Shown here: positions 27,301-39,612 of the stretch, in pieces | Layout of the letters: each line of letters starts with the position of its first letter | How positions within the stretch are numbered: the stretch's first letter is position 1 | Source: Puffinus mauretanicus | Taxonomy: Eukaryota > Chordata > Aves > Procellariiformes > Procellariidae | Length of the DNA: 64,000 bases | Direction of reading: 5' to 3' | Assembly: GCA_023333565.1 (NCBI GenBank) | Contig: JAJKFH010003762.1 | Coordinates: 930,001-994,000 of the forward strand | Position numbers and translations under genes: made by a program | Notes under the pieces: model-generated | Databases searched by the model: none | Seen by the model: only the letters and a program-made list of their open reading frames with translations | What the model was told of the DNA's origin: nothing

Positions 27301-28222
27301 TTGGTTTGAGTTAGCATCTTTGCCAAGAATTATTGCAGGTGACGGAGGCCCACGGGAAGGAAGGCAGCTGAGAATTAGTTGGAAGATGAGGCATTTTAGT
27401 TGTGCTTTTCTCCCGGACCAGCTTCTTTCTCTCTGCAGGAAAGCTGGTATAACAAGCATGACATCAGATTGCGAAATGTATTTCTTTGGAAATGTGGATG
27501 TACCTTCCACAAAGACTGTGTTTAGGCGGTAAAACTATAGTGTTTGGTCATTCCCTCCATCCCCATCTCTCTAATGGTTTCCAAAAATAATACCGTAGCA
27601 CTTTCATCTGCAAGAAATACTATTGTAGAAATATTGTGAGGTTCTGAGTGCAGAGTTCTCTTAAAATCAAGGCGAGCATACGATGTGAGCATTGTCTGTT
27701 CTTTAAATGCAGGTTGCTATCGTTGAGTATCAGTGAAAAATGGAGAGTTAAAATGCATCAGCCCGAAGCAGCAGATATTGGAAACAAGACACTGTGGAGT
27801 ACTTAAAGACATTTTATTTTGTCTTCCCCATGCCTATGTCAGCTTCCTTCAGAAATTTTTTGTGTGTGCTTTTTCCCTTCTCCTGGTCCCCTCACCTATT
27901 TTTAATTTACTGGATTCATCCTTCTCATTTTGTAACCAGTGATTTAATTATATGTCCCCTTCTTAAAAACAAAGCTCAAATACAGAAGCAGTAAACTTTA
28001 AAATACAAATTCATTAATCCACTCGTCCACTACTGTAACAATACGTAAATAGATTGTGTTAAATGTAGCTAACTGGTGTGTAATCTCTTAGAATTATAAT
28101 TGAACTACTTATTATTACTCGATTCAACCCAGGTTGAAACCATACACAAAAGGTAACAGTCTTAAAGTATGATTTTTTTTTCCTTCTAATTTTTCTCCCT
28201 TTTTTCTCTCTCCAATTTTCAG

Positions 28223-28517
28223 GCATGGAAGAGGAGATGGTTTGTGCTTCGCAGCGGCCGTTTAACGGGGGATCCGGATGTATTGGAATACTACAAAAAT
28301 GACCATGCCAAGAAGCCTATCCGTATTATTGACTTAAATTTGTGTCAACAAGTGGATGCTGGATTAACGTTCAACAAAAAAGAGTTTGAAAACAGTTATA
28401 TTTTTGATATCAACACTATAGACAGAGTTTTCTATTTGGTAGCAGACAGCGAGGAGGAGATGAATAAGTGGGTTCGATGTATCTGTGATATCTGTGGGTT
28501 CAACCCTACAGATGAGG
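28223..28517 (+). CDS. GAB1: GAB1 coding exon 2: PH domain
   Basis: This exon encodes residues ~25-122 plus the first base of codon 123, which is most of the pleckstrin-homology domain. It opens with [14 protein letters not shown] and includes the PH-type C-terminal helix around [17 protein letters not shown], whose tryptophan is the hallmark of the fold. In the family this domain binds PIP3 and holds the protein at the plasma membrane and cell junctions. The acceptor is a pyrimidine tract ending ttttcag and the donor is G|GTAAGT, so both boundaries are clear. The open frame continues upstream only as non-matching intron, so the in-frame GTG at 28244 is not a start. It differs from human, as I recall it, at a handful of positions (Q for E in the NLC segment, V for I in DRVFYL). 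Reading through the donor gives a stop at about 28538. Confidence 0.98.
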
Positions 28518-28728
28518 GTAAGTTCTGTTATTTTTTCTGAGAAAGTGCGATGCCTGCATGCGAAGAGTTTCAAAGAGTTTCAAAGATCAGATTACTGTCT
28601 TTAGCTGGCATATGTTTTAAAACTTGTATGCATTGGCTATGAAACTTCCTTGTTACTCTGAAAAAAAGTAACCAGAACAGAGGGAGATATTAAGAATTTG
28701 TTACAAATTAAGTGTGCTTAGAACTTGG

Positions 28729-28816
28729 ATGATGCTCTTCTGTTTTGCATGATGTTAGGTCTTGAGAGTATAGGAAAAATCTTTACGTAAAATCATGCAA
28801 AACAGAAGATCATCAT
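28729..28816. repeat. 25-bp inverted repeat (hairpin) with 38-base loop
   Basis: The left arm at 28729-28753 and the right arm at 28792-28816 are reverse complements over 25 bases with a single mismatch (position 28735 against 28810); the inner 18 bases (tcttctgttttgcatgat) are perfect. The loop, 28754-28791, has little self-pairing. It sits 212 bases after the PH exon donor. It could be a transcribed stem-loop, the remnant of a small inverted-repeat element, or chance. Confidence 0.8.
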
Positions 28817-31439
28817 AATCATCAAAGGAATCCCATTTGGTATAAAAATGTATGGTTATGCAAGCAGGAATGAGTGCAAAATGTTAGGTTTCTAATATTA
28901 TCATTGCTCCGTCTGCTTTGCAACTTGAAAAAAAAAAAAAATTCGCCCCCCACCGGTCAAAACAAACAAAAAATAACTTGTAGTTCTCCACTATCCAGCT
29001 CTAATCCTACCAAAATAGACATTGTGTGAAAGCAGCTTGTAGGAAACAGGATGGTGTGTTTAATTCCTACAAATACCTTGTGGCCATTGCTTGTCCTGAA
29101 TCCATCCTTATTTATTTACATATTATTCCTGCATTCCTTGTAGAGATTAGTGGGTTGCATGACTTGCTGTAGCTCTGCGCACAGTCCCAAGAAAAGATTA
29201 AATAGGAGAGGTAAGAGGGTTATAAATAAAGCGTGCCTGACTGAAGGGGCTAGAATTAAAATCCCTAGGTTTTATAGGATTGTGGATTGAGGGAGGTGGG
29301 GAAAAAAGGGCTTGCATTTCTTCTACTCCAGCCAAGTCTTCAAAAATGATGGGAAATATTGTTGCTTTCTGAGGAGCGTCCCTTTTCTTTCTCCTTTATT
29401 GCAGTTTTGAACTAAAACTTTGTCATGAAAACTTTGTCTATGAATTACCACTCTAATAGCAAATTCAGTGAAGGGTACTTGTTTTGACAGTTCCAGCATG
29501 TTTTTATGACATCCTGAACATAACCGAGACCACCCACAGCATGTTTCTAAGAGCAATTGCCATGTGATTCAGTATTCAGTCTGCCAGGCATCCGTTACGT
29601 ACGGGAGAGAGGTAGGCAGGTGGTTGCTTTTCAGTGGATAATACACTAGTGCACCCGTGCAGCTGTGGGCAGGAGGCGCTCGGAAAATCACTGGTTCTGG
29701 GGACACACCAGGAATCTGGGAGGTAAGGAGGAAATGTGAGAGCGCAAAGGAGCATATGTCCATTGCGTGGAACGGAGAGGTAGGGTCCCCTCAAAGCCAC
29801 GAGGACTTTCCTTGCTGAGAGCTGGTGTATTGCTAGTCCTTAATTTTCTGTTGCTGTTACATCTTCTGATGAACTGAAGATGAAACGTGCTATGAGTGCA
29901 GAGAGAACTAACTATGCCCTCACTGGCTGTTTGGACCAAAACTGTTTTTTGCTTGAGTCAATTGTATCACTAACTTATCCCCATTACACTCTCATTGCAT
30001 TTTTCATCTTTGGCATTTTAGTTTTGTCTGAATTATCCCAACACCTTTACTTTACATAACTGAGAGTTGACAGTACTGTCTGTTTTATGGGTTTAGTAAT
30101 GTCTTGCAATGCGTTGAGGAAGAATTAAAAAAGGAAAATGGGAAAATCAGTTGCTGAGTGTCTGTTTATTGCCAAGTTCTTATTTTTACAAGATAAATCT
30201 TCCTACTAATGGAAGAGGAAGTCATAAATGTACTTTATAAAATCTGTGTTTATTTTGATTAAGTTGAAGAATAGGCAAAGGTCACTGCAGACAATAAAAA
30301 AGCACTATTATTTTAGTATGGAACTAAACAAAAAGAGTTTGTATGGGGTGTAACCAACCTTCCCTTTAGCCTATGGAAGTGGAAGATAGTTTTCTTTGAA
30401 GCTGGACAAAATGTCTCTTTGGTTAAGGGTCTTGTTATGAGCGGACTGTCATTGGCATCCTTTGCTCGATCAGGGACTGGGGGTACCACTGGCCTATTGC
30501 TCCTGCTGCTGTTCGTGTGGAAGCCCAGTCCAATTGCCTCCTTGGATTTAAGAAAAAAACTTATGAGATGGTAGTGGTTAGTGCCATTAGAAAACAAATA
30601 CGGAGTTGTTGTTTTGGTGTGGGGAGGAATGAGGGAGAAAGAGTTAATCATAACTGTGGAGAGACCTAAAAAAAAAAGGTCACTTCAGACTAGATCTGAG
30701 CTGCTCCTTCCATACTTAGTGAAGTCTCAGAAATTCCTATGATGCGAAGTTTGTATTTCTTTTATTCCTTTTCTTAAAAATGAGTATTCACAGTAATTTC
30801 TAGCTATCTAATGCTTTGTTGTGACCTTCCAATTAGAAATTGATTTATACACATGAAATCTGTTCATTCTGGAGATCTGCAATGTTACATTTTTATTTGG
30901 ACTGAGTAGATAAATTTATGTTCTTTAGTCATATTTACAAGCCATTGAGTCTGCAGCTTTCTGATTGCATCATACTATAGTGTAATCTGTAATGATTACA
31001 TCACAGTTACATTATATGGCTTTTTATAGGGACTTTTAAGGAAGGGTTTACAGTGATTTAGGTCTTTTAAACTTACAACAAGACAGAAACATGAAGGAAA
31101 TTTTTTTTTTTTTAAGTAAGCTAAATAATTCTTCTACTTTTGCAAAGAAATTTCTGGGTACTCTTTATGTTTTCTTCAGCTAATGCTTCTTGTTTTCAAA
31201 TGGAAGCTGTAAAATGTTTGTTTCTGTAGCATCTTTCTTTTTAAAATGCACGTGCAAAGGTGGGGGTGAGCTACACATGAGCATGGGTTTTAGGTTTACC
31301 ACCGAGTTTCATACTGCACTTTTAACATTCATATTTTCTCTGTAGGGTCATAATAGAATAGGTCATTTAGAGGTTAAAATGTAACTGTAAGAAAAAAATG
31401 TGTTGCCAGCATTTTGTGCGCTTTGAACTCCAGTGAGAG

Positions 31440-31810
31440 ACGTTCTGGGATGGAGAGACTAGATGGACATGGGAAATGACTACTCTCTGCCTGGTGCTGT
31501 GGGGACCTCAGCCGAAATACTGTGGCCTGAGCTTCCAGAAGGATGAGGATAAATGTTTAAAGAATGGTAGAAATAGAGGAAATGGATTTTTAAAAGTGAT
31601 CGATGAGGAGAAAAGTTGAAGGATTTGTTTTTCCTGGGAAGAAAATAGTGAGGGAAGGGCTGACTTTCAAAGTATAGAAAGCTGTGATAAGAGGACATGG
31701 ATCAGTTGTTATCTGAAGAGAGAAGTAATTTGTTTCTCTTTCAGTGAGCGATGTAATGATAAAGAGCCTTCTAAGGATATTTAAGCACAGGCTGTGAAAG
31801 CCCTTCCCTA
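31440..31810 (+). mobile_element. Old CR1 LINE fragment, sense
   Basis: The plus strand follows the known order of CR1 3' sequence. There is a tactctctgcctggtg segment with a following CR1-like 'single-copy' tract, then a ttgaaggatttgttttt-like block (CR1 'gagggagctggggttgttt'). Next come the tgataagaggacatgga block and a late 'ggaatattta' type segment near 31790. Divergence is high, so it is an ancient copy. Boundaries are approximate, and a sister CR1/L3 family is possible. Confidence 0.6.
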
Positions 31811-32369
31811 GAATTCAGTAGACATCTGTGATGAATGTTTTATACGTGATCCAGATCCATGTTTCTGTAATTTAGTGAATTGCGTGCTTGGCAGAGCAGT
31901 GGTAGGAGGAAATAATCTTACTATATGCAAACATGTTACTTGCATGTATTCATTTAAATAAAGATAGCAATAACAAAGTAAACCAGAAGAAATAACAAAG
32001 TAAAGGAGAAGAAAAAAAGAAAAGGGAAGAACAAGACGTTGAAATCTACAATTACATTTACACAAATAATTACATGTGGTAAAGAGAGTTTCTGTCATCA
32101 TAAGGACCATACTTTGAAAGAGCTACAGCTTGCTTCACACGCAACGCTTTCAAAGTTTGCAGTATTTCTGTCCAGGCAGCTGCTATCTGGTATGTGCTTC
32201 TCATGCCTTCTGAATTTTATCAGTAAAATTATTTTCAGATAACCATTTTTTTTTAATCGTGTTCTGATAATACATGCACTGCAGGTTGCTCATAGCTTAT
32301 CAATATCATGGGGTGATAGGGTGCAGTATCAATGGTCCTGACTCTGTGTGTTCTCTCTAATGCTGCGTG

Positions 32370-32560
32370 GTCGGGCATCACTGCTGCTACGCTGTGTTGG
32401 AGATCTCCGTACGAGATCAGGATACCCCTGTGCCGCCTGTAACACAAGCGGGGAACAGAAAACAGGCTCTGCCACTAAGAACTTACTATCTGCAGTAAGA
32501 GCCATCAACATAGGAGCAGAGGCATGGGACGAGGTGAAAGCAAATAAGGTGGTTTTGACG
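32370..32560 (+). repeat. Possible ancient interspersed repeat segment
   Basis: The segment 'aacaggctctgccactaaga' followed by 'acttactatctgcagtaaga' and 'aacataggagcagaggc' resembles the recurring amniote repeat phrase 'cctgccccaaagagcttacaatctaa...acaggaggagg'. The family is not assigned. Confidence 0.35.
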
Positions 32561-34004
32561 ATTGTGACAGATAAATGGTCTTAGTGCTTTCAGCTGTTGG
32601 ACTGTTGTTGAACTTTGGGATTTTTGAGAAGAAATTTTCAGGGCATCTTTGATAAATAAATAGTGGACATTAGAGGTGTTTAGGGTGCCCTTTCTGCATG
32701 AAGGGTCTGCCTGTAAGAAATAAAAAAATGTTCTCCTTCGACAGCTTTAGCAAGTGGATGATAGAGGCTGGCACACTTGGCAAATCAAAATCACCGTCTC
32801 AATAACATATGATGAATATTAGAGACCTTGGTTATGAAAGGGCTCAAAAGTGAGGAGAAGTAGCATGAGCTTTTAGATGAGGGAAGGGACACTCTGGAGG
32901 AGCACAGAGAGAAGTGCAATGACAGAGTAATAAGCTTAAAAAAAGCCTTTGCAACCAAGTTGCACCGTAGAGATAATGTACTTAATGACAAGTTGAGATT
33001 TTTTTGTATCTCTTGGATATGATTAACTAGAAAGAAAGTCAGCTCAGAGATGACATGCCAGGAGGATGAGTGACTGGTGACCTGGAGTGCAGTAAAGAAT
33101 AACATGAAAAGACTGAGTTAAGCATTAGGAGAGAGACCCTCCGGATAAGGATTGTGGGTCTGTTGTCTTAGAAGTGAGGCAGTAAGTTTAGAGGGAATAG
33201 TGGCACAAGGGCATCTCCTTTCGTGGAGGCTTTTTTGGTTGGTAGCTTTGAGGAAGTGAAGGTGGGGGATAATAGCCACTGAGATGTACAAACATGATTT
33301 TTTTCTTTTTCTTTTTTTTGAGGGTGGAATTGCTGAGAGGAGGGTGAGGATAGGCTGTGAGGAGGCTGTCAGCGTTGCAAGATTTCATCTGGCAAAATTG
33401 CAGAGGAATAATAAAATTAGAAGAAGCGGGACCAGAGAAGGACCTGAGATTTGGCATAGCAGGTTTGGTAGAGGTGGTAGCTGGTGGCTAAAGAGCTGAG
33501 TAAAGGGAGGAAAAGCTGAGATAATAGTTGCCCGTTACCCAAAGGAGAAAGAGAAGACAGCAGAGAAGACTTAAGATGTCTTCAACTTCAGATGTTGTGG
33601 TTAAAGGATAGGTGGCTAAGTGAGATGATGAACAGCCACAAAATCTGCAACAGTAGGTCTTCCCTTACAAGTGTGTGAGGAAAAAATACATGTATTAAAA
33701 AAAATATAATTTACTATCAGGAGTGCGGTCAGAATCTTAATCTTGAGTGTTTGGGGTTATTATCTTAAGCTGCCAGCTGCATGTGACAAAAATTCATATG
33801 GGAAGTGTTTCTACTCTTCCTTGAGGAAAAATAAACTGCACCTAATACGCCTAGGTAATTAACTTAATTTTTCCTGGTTCCTGCTGGACACCTTTTGTGG
33901 CATTAACATCACCTGATGGGTTGCTAGGAGAAGGGGATTGCAAGAGGATGGGTTGGCAAGCTGTCCTGCAGGTTGCTAGCTCTCCAGTCGGGAGGTCTGT
34001 GAGG

Positions 34005-34105
34005 CAGGACGTGGAGCGCTGAAAACCCCTCTGAAGCGCAGAGGTGCCGCCGGTCCCAGACGGCGTGCTGCGGCCCCAGCTGGGTAAACCCACCGTCTGG
34101 CTACA
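34005..34105. other. CpG-rich patch in intron 2
   Basis: Roughly eleven CpGs occur in 100 bases (gtgccgccggtcccagacgg and neighbours) in AT-rich intron. No exon or element was recognised. Confidence 0.45.
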
Positions 34106-35660
34106 GCAGAGCGCTGGGCCTTTCTAGTGACAAAAAAAAAAAGCCCCAAATGTTTTAATGTGGTGGGCTGCACTGCTTCTCTTCACAAGCACCTACAGGC
34201 GTTACTCTATAACAGGAGTCCTTGATTATTTTTCCTGCGTCACCCAGCCTGTGTACCATCTGAAGATGGAGAGAACAGGCTACAGATGTTTCTTTTTTTT
34301 TTCCCCCTTTTGAATGAAGAGTCTTCAAAAGAAAATTGCAGGTGGAGAGCGGGAAGAAATTCTGAGTGGAAATGCTTTTGGTATTTTCAAATTTTGAATG
34401 GGTAACCAAAAGTGCAGCTTAAACTTACATACGAACTGCAGATAGTAAGTACTAAATTTTCAGTGTGAGCTCTGAAAGCCGGAAACTTCAGCATGTGCTG
34501 GGGACGTGGAACAGTCAGGCGTGTTTCTGGTTCGGATGCAGGAGGCAGGGTTGTCCTGAGCATAATATACAACAAGCAACTGCTGAATTTTTCGTTGGTG
34601 TTCTTTAAAGAGGGTATCATCTTTACCTTCAGAAGAAGAGAGATACTTTGAGATTATATTAAACTAAGAAAACAAACTTACGAAATGCACAGGAACTTTT
34701 TATTAAAGTATTTAAAAGTATTTTCTCTGGGTATAGCAGAAAGGTTCAGAATTGAGGCTCACTGCATAGCTTTCATATTGATTGTAAGCTGATCATTTAT
34801 GCTGAAAACCAAACCCAGTCTAACGTGTCCATGCGTCTTCTGGGCTGGATCTGGCTCACATCTATCGAGTTAAGTATGCGAACAGAGCAAGTGCTTGTTT
34901 GTCTGGGCCCGTCAGCGTACACGTGCTTGCGCTCTGTGCGTGCATGTGCACAGATGTGGCCCTTCAATTCCAGGATCTTTCACTTGAGACGACGTAGAAG
35001 CTGACACTAGAGGAAACTCCAGCAGTGTATTTGAGGATGTATCTCATTACATTACGCAGCGCAGAGAATGACCAGACTTAATTTAAAAAAAAGAAAAAAG
35101 GAGAGAGAAAAAAAAAAAGTCCTTTTAAGGATTAAAGTGAATTTTTTTTTTTATTATGGCTCCCACTGTTGCATGTGTAAATTTTTGTTCAAGGTTATTA
35201 CTCTAATATTTTTTTGGCCATTGGTTGTTTTAATGATAACATCTGCATCATAGTAAACGGATTGAATGAAACATCTCGGAAGAATAGTAGAATCATGCGA
35301 TTGCGTATCTGTTGCTGATTCACTGTTACAATGGGAAAATCCCATTTCTATTTTAGTCTTTCTACCTACGATCTGCAAAGAATGCATTTTGTTACTCTGA
35401 TTGCAATTTTGACATTTAAAGAAATGCTTGCTCTAATGAGGCTTCTGTGTTTTGTTCACTATGAGAACATTTCAAGTATTTACATAATTAGCATATTAAG
35501 AGACTATGTATCATAATGTAGAAAACAATTTAGGTTTTGCTCTCATTAAAAAAAAAAAAAAAAACACAAAACACAAAACCAACCCTAAATGCAAACTCCC
35601 ACACTCAATCTTCTAGATTATTCATAAAGCACAGATATAGGAACATGTTGAATAAAGAAG

Positions 35661-35697
35661 CTTTATATAGTTAAAGAAAGAAACTTTATATAGTTAA
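35661..35697. repeat. Near-tandem direct repeat, 14 bp
   Basis: ctttatatagttaa occurs at 35661-35674 and again at 35684-35697, in intron 2. Confidence 0.9.
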
Positions 35698-36899
35698 GAA
35701 GAAAGAGAGGGGAGCCTTTTATTATTCTTGTTCTTTTTACCTCATTAATTTTATGATTGTTTTATTAGTGAGGCAAATACAAAAATGCTTATGAGGAAAA
35801 AAGTATAAATTCTAGGAAAGATGATGCCTGTAACTGCTCTTAACAAACCAAGTGAGAAAAGATAAAAACTCTTGCCCTGTTTTGAGAAAGCTGCTTGTTC
35901 TAGCTGTACTGAATGCAGGAATTATAAAAACAAAATAGGATTCTTGTTACACTCATTTGCATGTTAAATATTCTGGATGTTTTTCCAGCTCCCAGTTATT
36001 TCAAAGCAGTCCGAGTGTCTGAGCTCTGGGAACAAACCAAATGACTTACAACGCTCTTTGGTGTGCAGATGACCCCTTCCCTAAAAATCTGCCAGTCCAA
36101 AGTGGAGCAAGTTGATGATTGTACTCTTTGAAATCATAATAGGCTGCTGGGAGAAACTCTTTCCTTCATATCAGCTTCTGAAGTACGTGGCTGAAGAGAT
36201 TGAGAGGGTGCAGATAGGCAAACAGCCTTCATTTGCTCAGTGATTAAAGTCGTCAACGTTACTGTTTTCTTCGTAGTCAAATTTGAAATAGCTTGAATGC
36301 GTAAAGCAAATAAGAAGTAGCCCAGCAGTGAAGTGCTTTTGCCTAAGTTCACTTGCTCTTTAAGTCGGGCATTAGCCTATGCTATTTAACACGTACAAAA
36401 TGCCTGTATGAGGATGAATTTCAGATCAGAAAGTTGGTATTTTAATAGTTTAGTGCTCTATCCACTGCAAAAAAAAAATCCTAACCAAACCACACAAAAA
36501 AAACACCACCACAGAGCTGTAGGAGGACTCAGGGATTTTGTAAAAATAAATAATTTCTGTCAAAATAAATGAGGCAGCTCATCATGCAGAAAGTATCCCT
36601 AACGATCCATTAACATTAATGGGCTCCAAATCCTTGCTCAGGGAAGAGATGATGAACCTTCTGGACAGTTGGACAGTGTCACCTTTAATACTCAGTAACA
36701 ATCAAAAGGCAAAGGGCTAGGATAGGAACAGAATGAATTATTGTTATGTCTTTGTAAATCAATAAGTGTGTCCCAGACTTTTTTTTGCGCATCTTATGCA
36801 ATAGTTAGTTTCCCTTCTCAGGAAGGAATTAGTAGAGCTAGGAAAGGTGAGGGTGAAGGGAAACCAGATCTGCAATGAAATGGCTTCTGTACCGAAGAG

Positions 36900-37360
36900 A
36901 ATTAAGCGGCATCAACTCAGTAAAGCTGTGACAAAGTTGTGTGAAGTTGGGAATGGGGATTATGAATAGGAGGCAGTTGTTCACCGTTTCTCTGAAGATG
37001 GGAGCTGAAGGATAGCAAGTGAAACTATCAGGCAGCAGGTTTAAAATAAAAGGAAGTGTTTTTTCGTGCCACACATCATAAGGTGTGGAGCTCACTCCCA
37101 CAGGATGGTAGTAGAGGTCAAAAATATAAATGTACTCAAAAGGGATAGGACAAATTCAGAGAAAAGTGGTCAGCATAGGCTGTGGATGCAGCCTCTGCAC
37201 TGGGTGCCCCGAAGGTGTAGAGCCCCAGAAGCTGGGGGGAGTATGGCAGGATTGCCTTGCTGCTTGTGCTCAGCCCGTCTGCAACAGGCCACCATCGGAG
37301 ATGGCATCGTGGGCTTAGGAGACTGCAGATCTGAGCCCGTATATTTAGCCTAATGGTCTT
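36900..37360 (+). mobile_element. Old CR1 LINE 3' fragment, sense
   Basis: The plus strand contains aactatcaggcagcaggttt, aaaataaaaggaagtg, ctcccacaggatggtagtag and gggataggacaaattcagag, in the order typical of the CR1 3' untranslated region (gaaattatcag...aggaagt...ctgccacaggatgt...agattagacaaattcat). The copy is diverged and non-coding. The right-hand GC-rich part (37190-37330) may be tail sequence or unrelated. Confidence 0.7.
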
Positions 37361-38889
37361 CACCACCTTGCATCCTTTCACCGATTACAAGTTATAGCCA
37401 GCCTTTAACTTCTTTTTCTTTCTCTCATGCACACATGCTTTTTTCTTACTCCCCCAAGAAAGTAACCTTTATTTCTCCAAACTTGACAGATACATTGGTC
37501 CTCTTTCAAGCTTCTTGATTTTATTTTTCCCTGGAAAGTTACCCTTAAGTCTTGTTACTTTTCCTGGGAATGCTAGTGCATGGTTTGTTTAAATGCATCA
37601 GCCTCACGTAGGCATGCAACTTACCTGTTGAGCTCTCCTGACTACCTGTGGTCTCACTGACACACCCATCTTCCCTGGAAGCTGCAGGGATGTCCTGTTT
37701 GATTTCTTTTTTTCCCCTTGTGTGAACTTGGCACCAAGCAGGTCTAATGACGTGAAGGTCGTGTGTAGTCAGGGACAAGGAACAGGGGTGGGGATTGTGG
37801 TACACTGAAGCCCTTGAGGATCTTCTCTGTAAGTGTGGCCAAAGAACGATAGTGTATCTGGCAGGAAACCTTTCTTCTCTGCTCTTACTTGTGCGTAAAT
37901 TTACTTGCATTCCTCAGTTCTGGAGGGGACAGGACAGAGAGCTACTTTGTCCTTTCTCCCACTAACTCTCCCAGGAGCAAGAAATACATGCCTGGTAGGT
38001 CCATTCAGGCACCTCTCTCTTCCTGCTATTGAACCCCAACATCGGGGGAATGAAGAAATATCAGTACGTGCCTCAAATAGGCTCCTTCAAGCTCTTGAAA
38101 TTCCTAAATAATAGAAAATTGTTCATATTTCAGTATTTTAACATGTAGTAAAGAAACCATTTTATCTTTGTGTGTGTGATCACTGGGTGCAGTCTGGTTT
38201 TGCCTTTGTTCTGCCAACTAGTTTGATGGATAGGTCAGGCACAACCTTTTATAAAAACTTTTTTTTTTTAGGTTATCCTACCTTTTCAGGTAGGTTGAGT
38301 TGAGGAATTTTCATACACCTAGACTTCTTCCACCCACATGGGTGTGGTGGGATTTAATTTCTGTGTGCCATGGGAGTTCAAAGCAAGTACTGCTGTTCCT
38401 ATTTCCACGTCTAAATCACTTACACCTAGCGTACACAGAACTGAAAGCAGGAGGGCTATGTTCTGGTCTGCTCATCTGGTTCTTCCCAGGATAATGCTGG
38501 GAAGCAGAAGCTGGATGAAGTTACTTTGTAGTGCATAGCTGGCCTGTAAGCCTAACAGGAGCAGTCTGCATTGGATAATAATACGTTCACTTAAACAATG
38601 CTAATAATCAGCGTCCATTCTTGGGATGTGCAAATTGGAATGTACAATTAGTTGCAAGTACAAGGGAGCCTTGATAATTGAGGAACAATTTGTGTAATTA
38701 TGTTGTTCTTAGTCAATGTATCATTAAAACAATGAAAAAGTTAAATGATTGTTTAATGTTTGACAGTGTCAATATTTTCCAGTCTCCTAGATAATTTAAT
38801 AGTCAGGATACATGTATTTGGAAGGAAAAAAGAAGTTACTCTAGAATATACATGAATAGGAAGTGGATAAGAATTATAAAGACAAGGTT

Positions 38890-38966
38890 ATTTAAAAAAA
38901 AAAACACAACACCTCCTCTCTCCCCCCCCCCAAAAAACCCAAACCAAACAATAACAACAAACCACA
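38890..38966. repeat. A/C-rich low-complexity patch
   Basis: A run of A, a run of C (nine Cs near 38923-38931) and aaacccaaaccaaac-type sequence in intron 2. Confidence 0.85.
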
Positions 38967-39612
38967 GCTACTTCATTTATTGCACTAAAATAAAAAGCTG
39001 AGATATGTAATGAGGGGGCTTAGTGGAACGTGGTACCTATTGTAGCTCTGCATTATTTTTATAGTCGTAAGAGATCTTCCATTGCAAAAGCAGTCTTTTT
39101 CCTGTTGCTTTTCAGATACTGAGAGAGGCCAGTTCTTGACTGGTGACTAATCTCAAATGTTGAAGTGACCTTGGTCAAAAAGGGATGAATACGTGCAAGT
39201 GCTGACTCAGGTTACCATATTCAAGTAATAACCTATGGGCCTTTGTCTGCTCTTGATTAAAACAACAGATTTGTGTTCTTAGTTGTCTTACTGCAGCTGT
39301 CAGCATCTTTGTCCTTTCTGTGACCAGAAAACAGGTTAAATAAGTCATTAAATAAGGCATAACCTCTGTTTCCAAGGCATACTTAAGAAACTGATTACAG
39401 TTTGAAAAAATACAAAGATATTATAAAGGTTTATATATAAATATAAATACTCTGAAACAAATGTTAATATCCAGATGTTCTTATGTCCACAGATTGTACA
39501 ATTTTGAATTAAAAACCCCGACTTTTCTCATCCTCTGTTAATAAATTTTTTTGGTAGTGTTGTAAGACTATTTCTTCATTGTAAGAAGAATGCTTTGCTT
39601 CTGTGTTTGCAG

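Larger units (their letters stand above)
1..28222 (+). other. GAB1: GAB1 intron 1 (3' part, at least 28.2 kb)
   Basis: This is non-coding AT-rich sequence ending in the PH-exon acceptor. I looked for exon 1 (an in-frame ATG followed by a GWLRKSPPEKK-like segment) and did not find it, so it lies upstream. Contents: 1-5482 nothing but unique AT-rich DNA with a short TG run near 2.87 kb; 5483-6660 antisense CR1; 6.7-7.9 kb MIR-like scraps and a 25-A run; 9.8 kb an AC-rich patch; 12.66 kb an exon-like open frame; 13.3 kb a GC-rich patch; 18.0 kb a CpG-rich patch; 20.4-21.0 kb a purine-rich block; homopolymers at 17.77, 20.27 and 23.04 kb; the remainder looks unique. The many 60-100 codon open frames show no domain or family match and lack supported splice pairs. 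Confidence 0.85.
28518..39612 (+). other. GAB1: GAB1 intron 2 (11.1 kb)
   Basis: This intron lies between the PH exon and exon 3 and is bounded by GTAAGT and tttgcag. It contains a near-perfect 25-bp inverted repeat at 28729-28816, a decayed sense CR1 at 31440-31810, an old repeat-like segment around 32370-32560, a purine-rich block at 32.8-33.5 kb, a CpG-rich patch at 34.0-34.1 kb, a second decayed sense CR1 at 36900-37360 and AC-rich/poly-A patches at 35.55, 36.47 and 38.89 kb. I see no other gene; the 121-codon minus-strand frame at 37545-37910 resembles nothing. Confidence 0.85.

Noticed and set aside
1..28222. Search for GAB1 exon 1 or another upstream gene.
   Set aside because: No segment encoding the GWLRKSPPEKK-type start of the PH domain, no promoter-sized CpG island and no other recognisable exon was found.
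28244..28540. Open frame starting at 28244 as an independent small protein.
   Set aside because: It begins at an internal GTG of the PH exon and its last residues come from reading through the splice donor. The true exon is 28223-28517.
37545..37910. 121-codon minus-strand frame.
   Set aside because: There is no family resemblance and it sits in intron directly after a decayed CR1; probably a chance frame.
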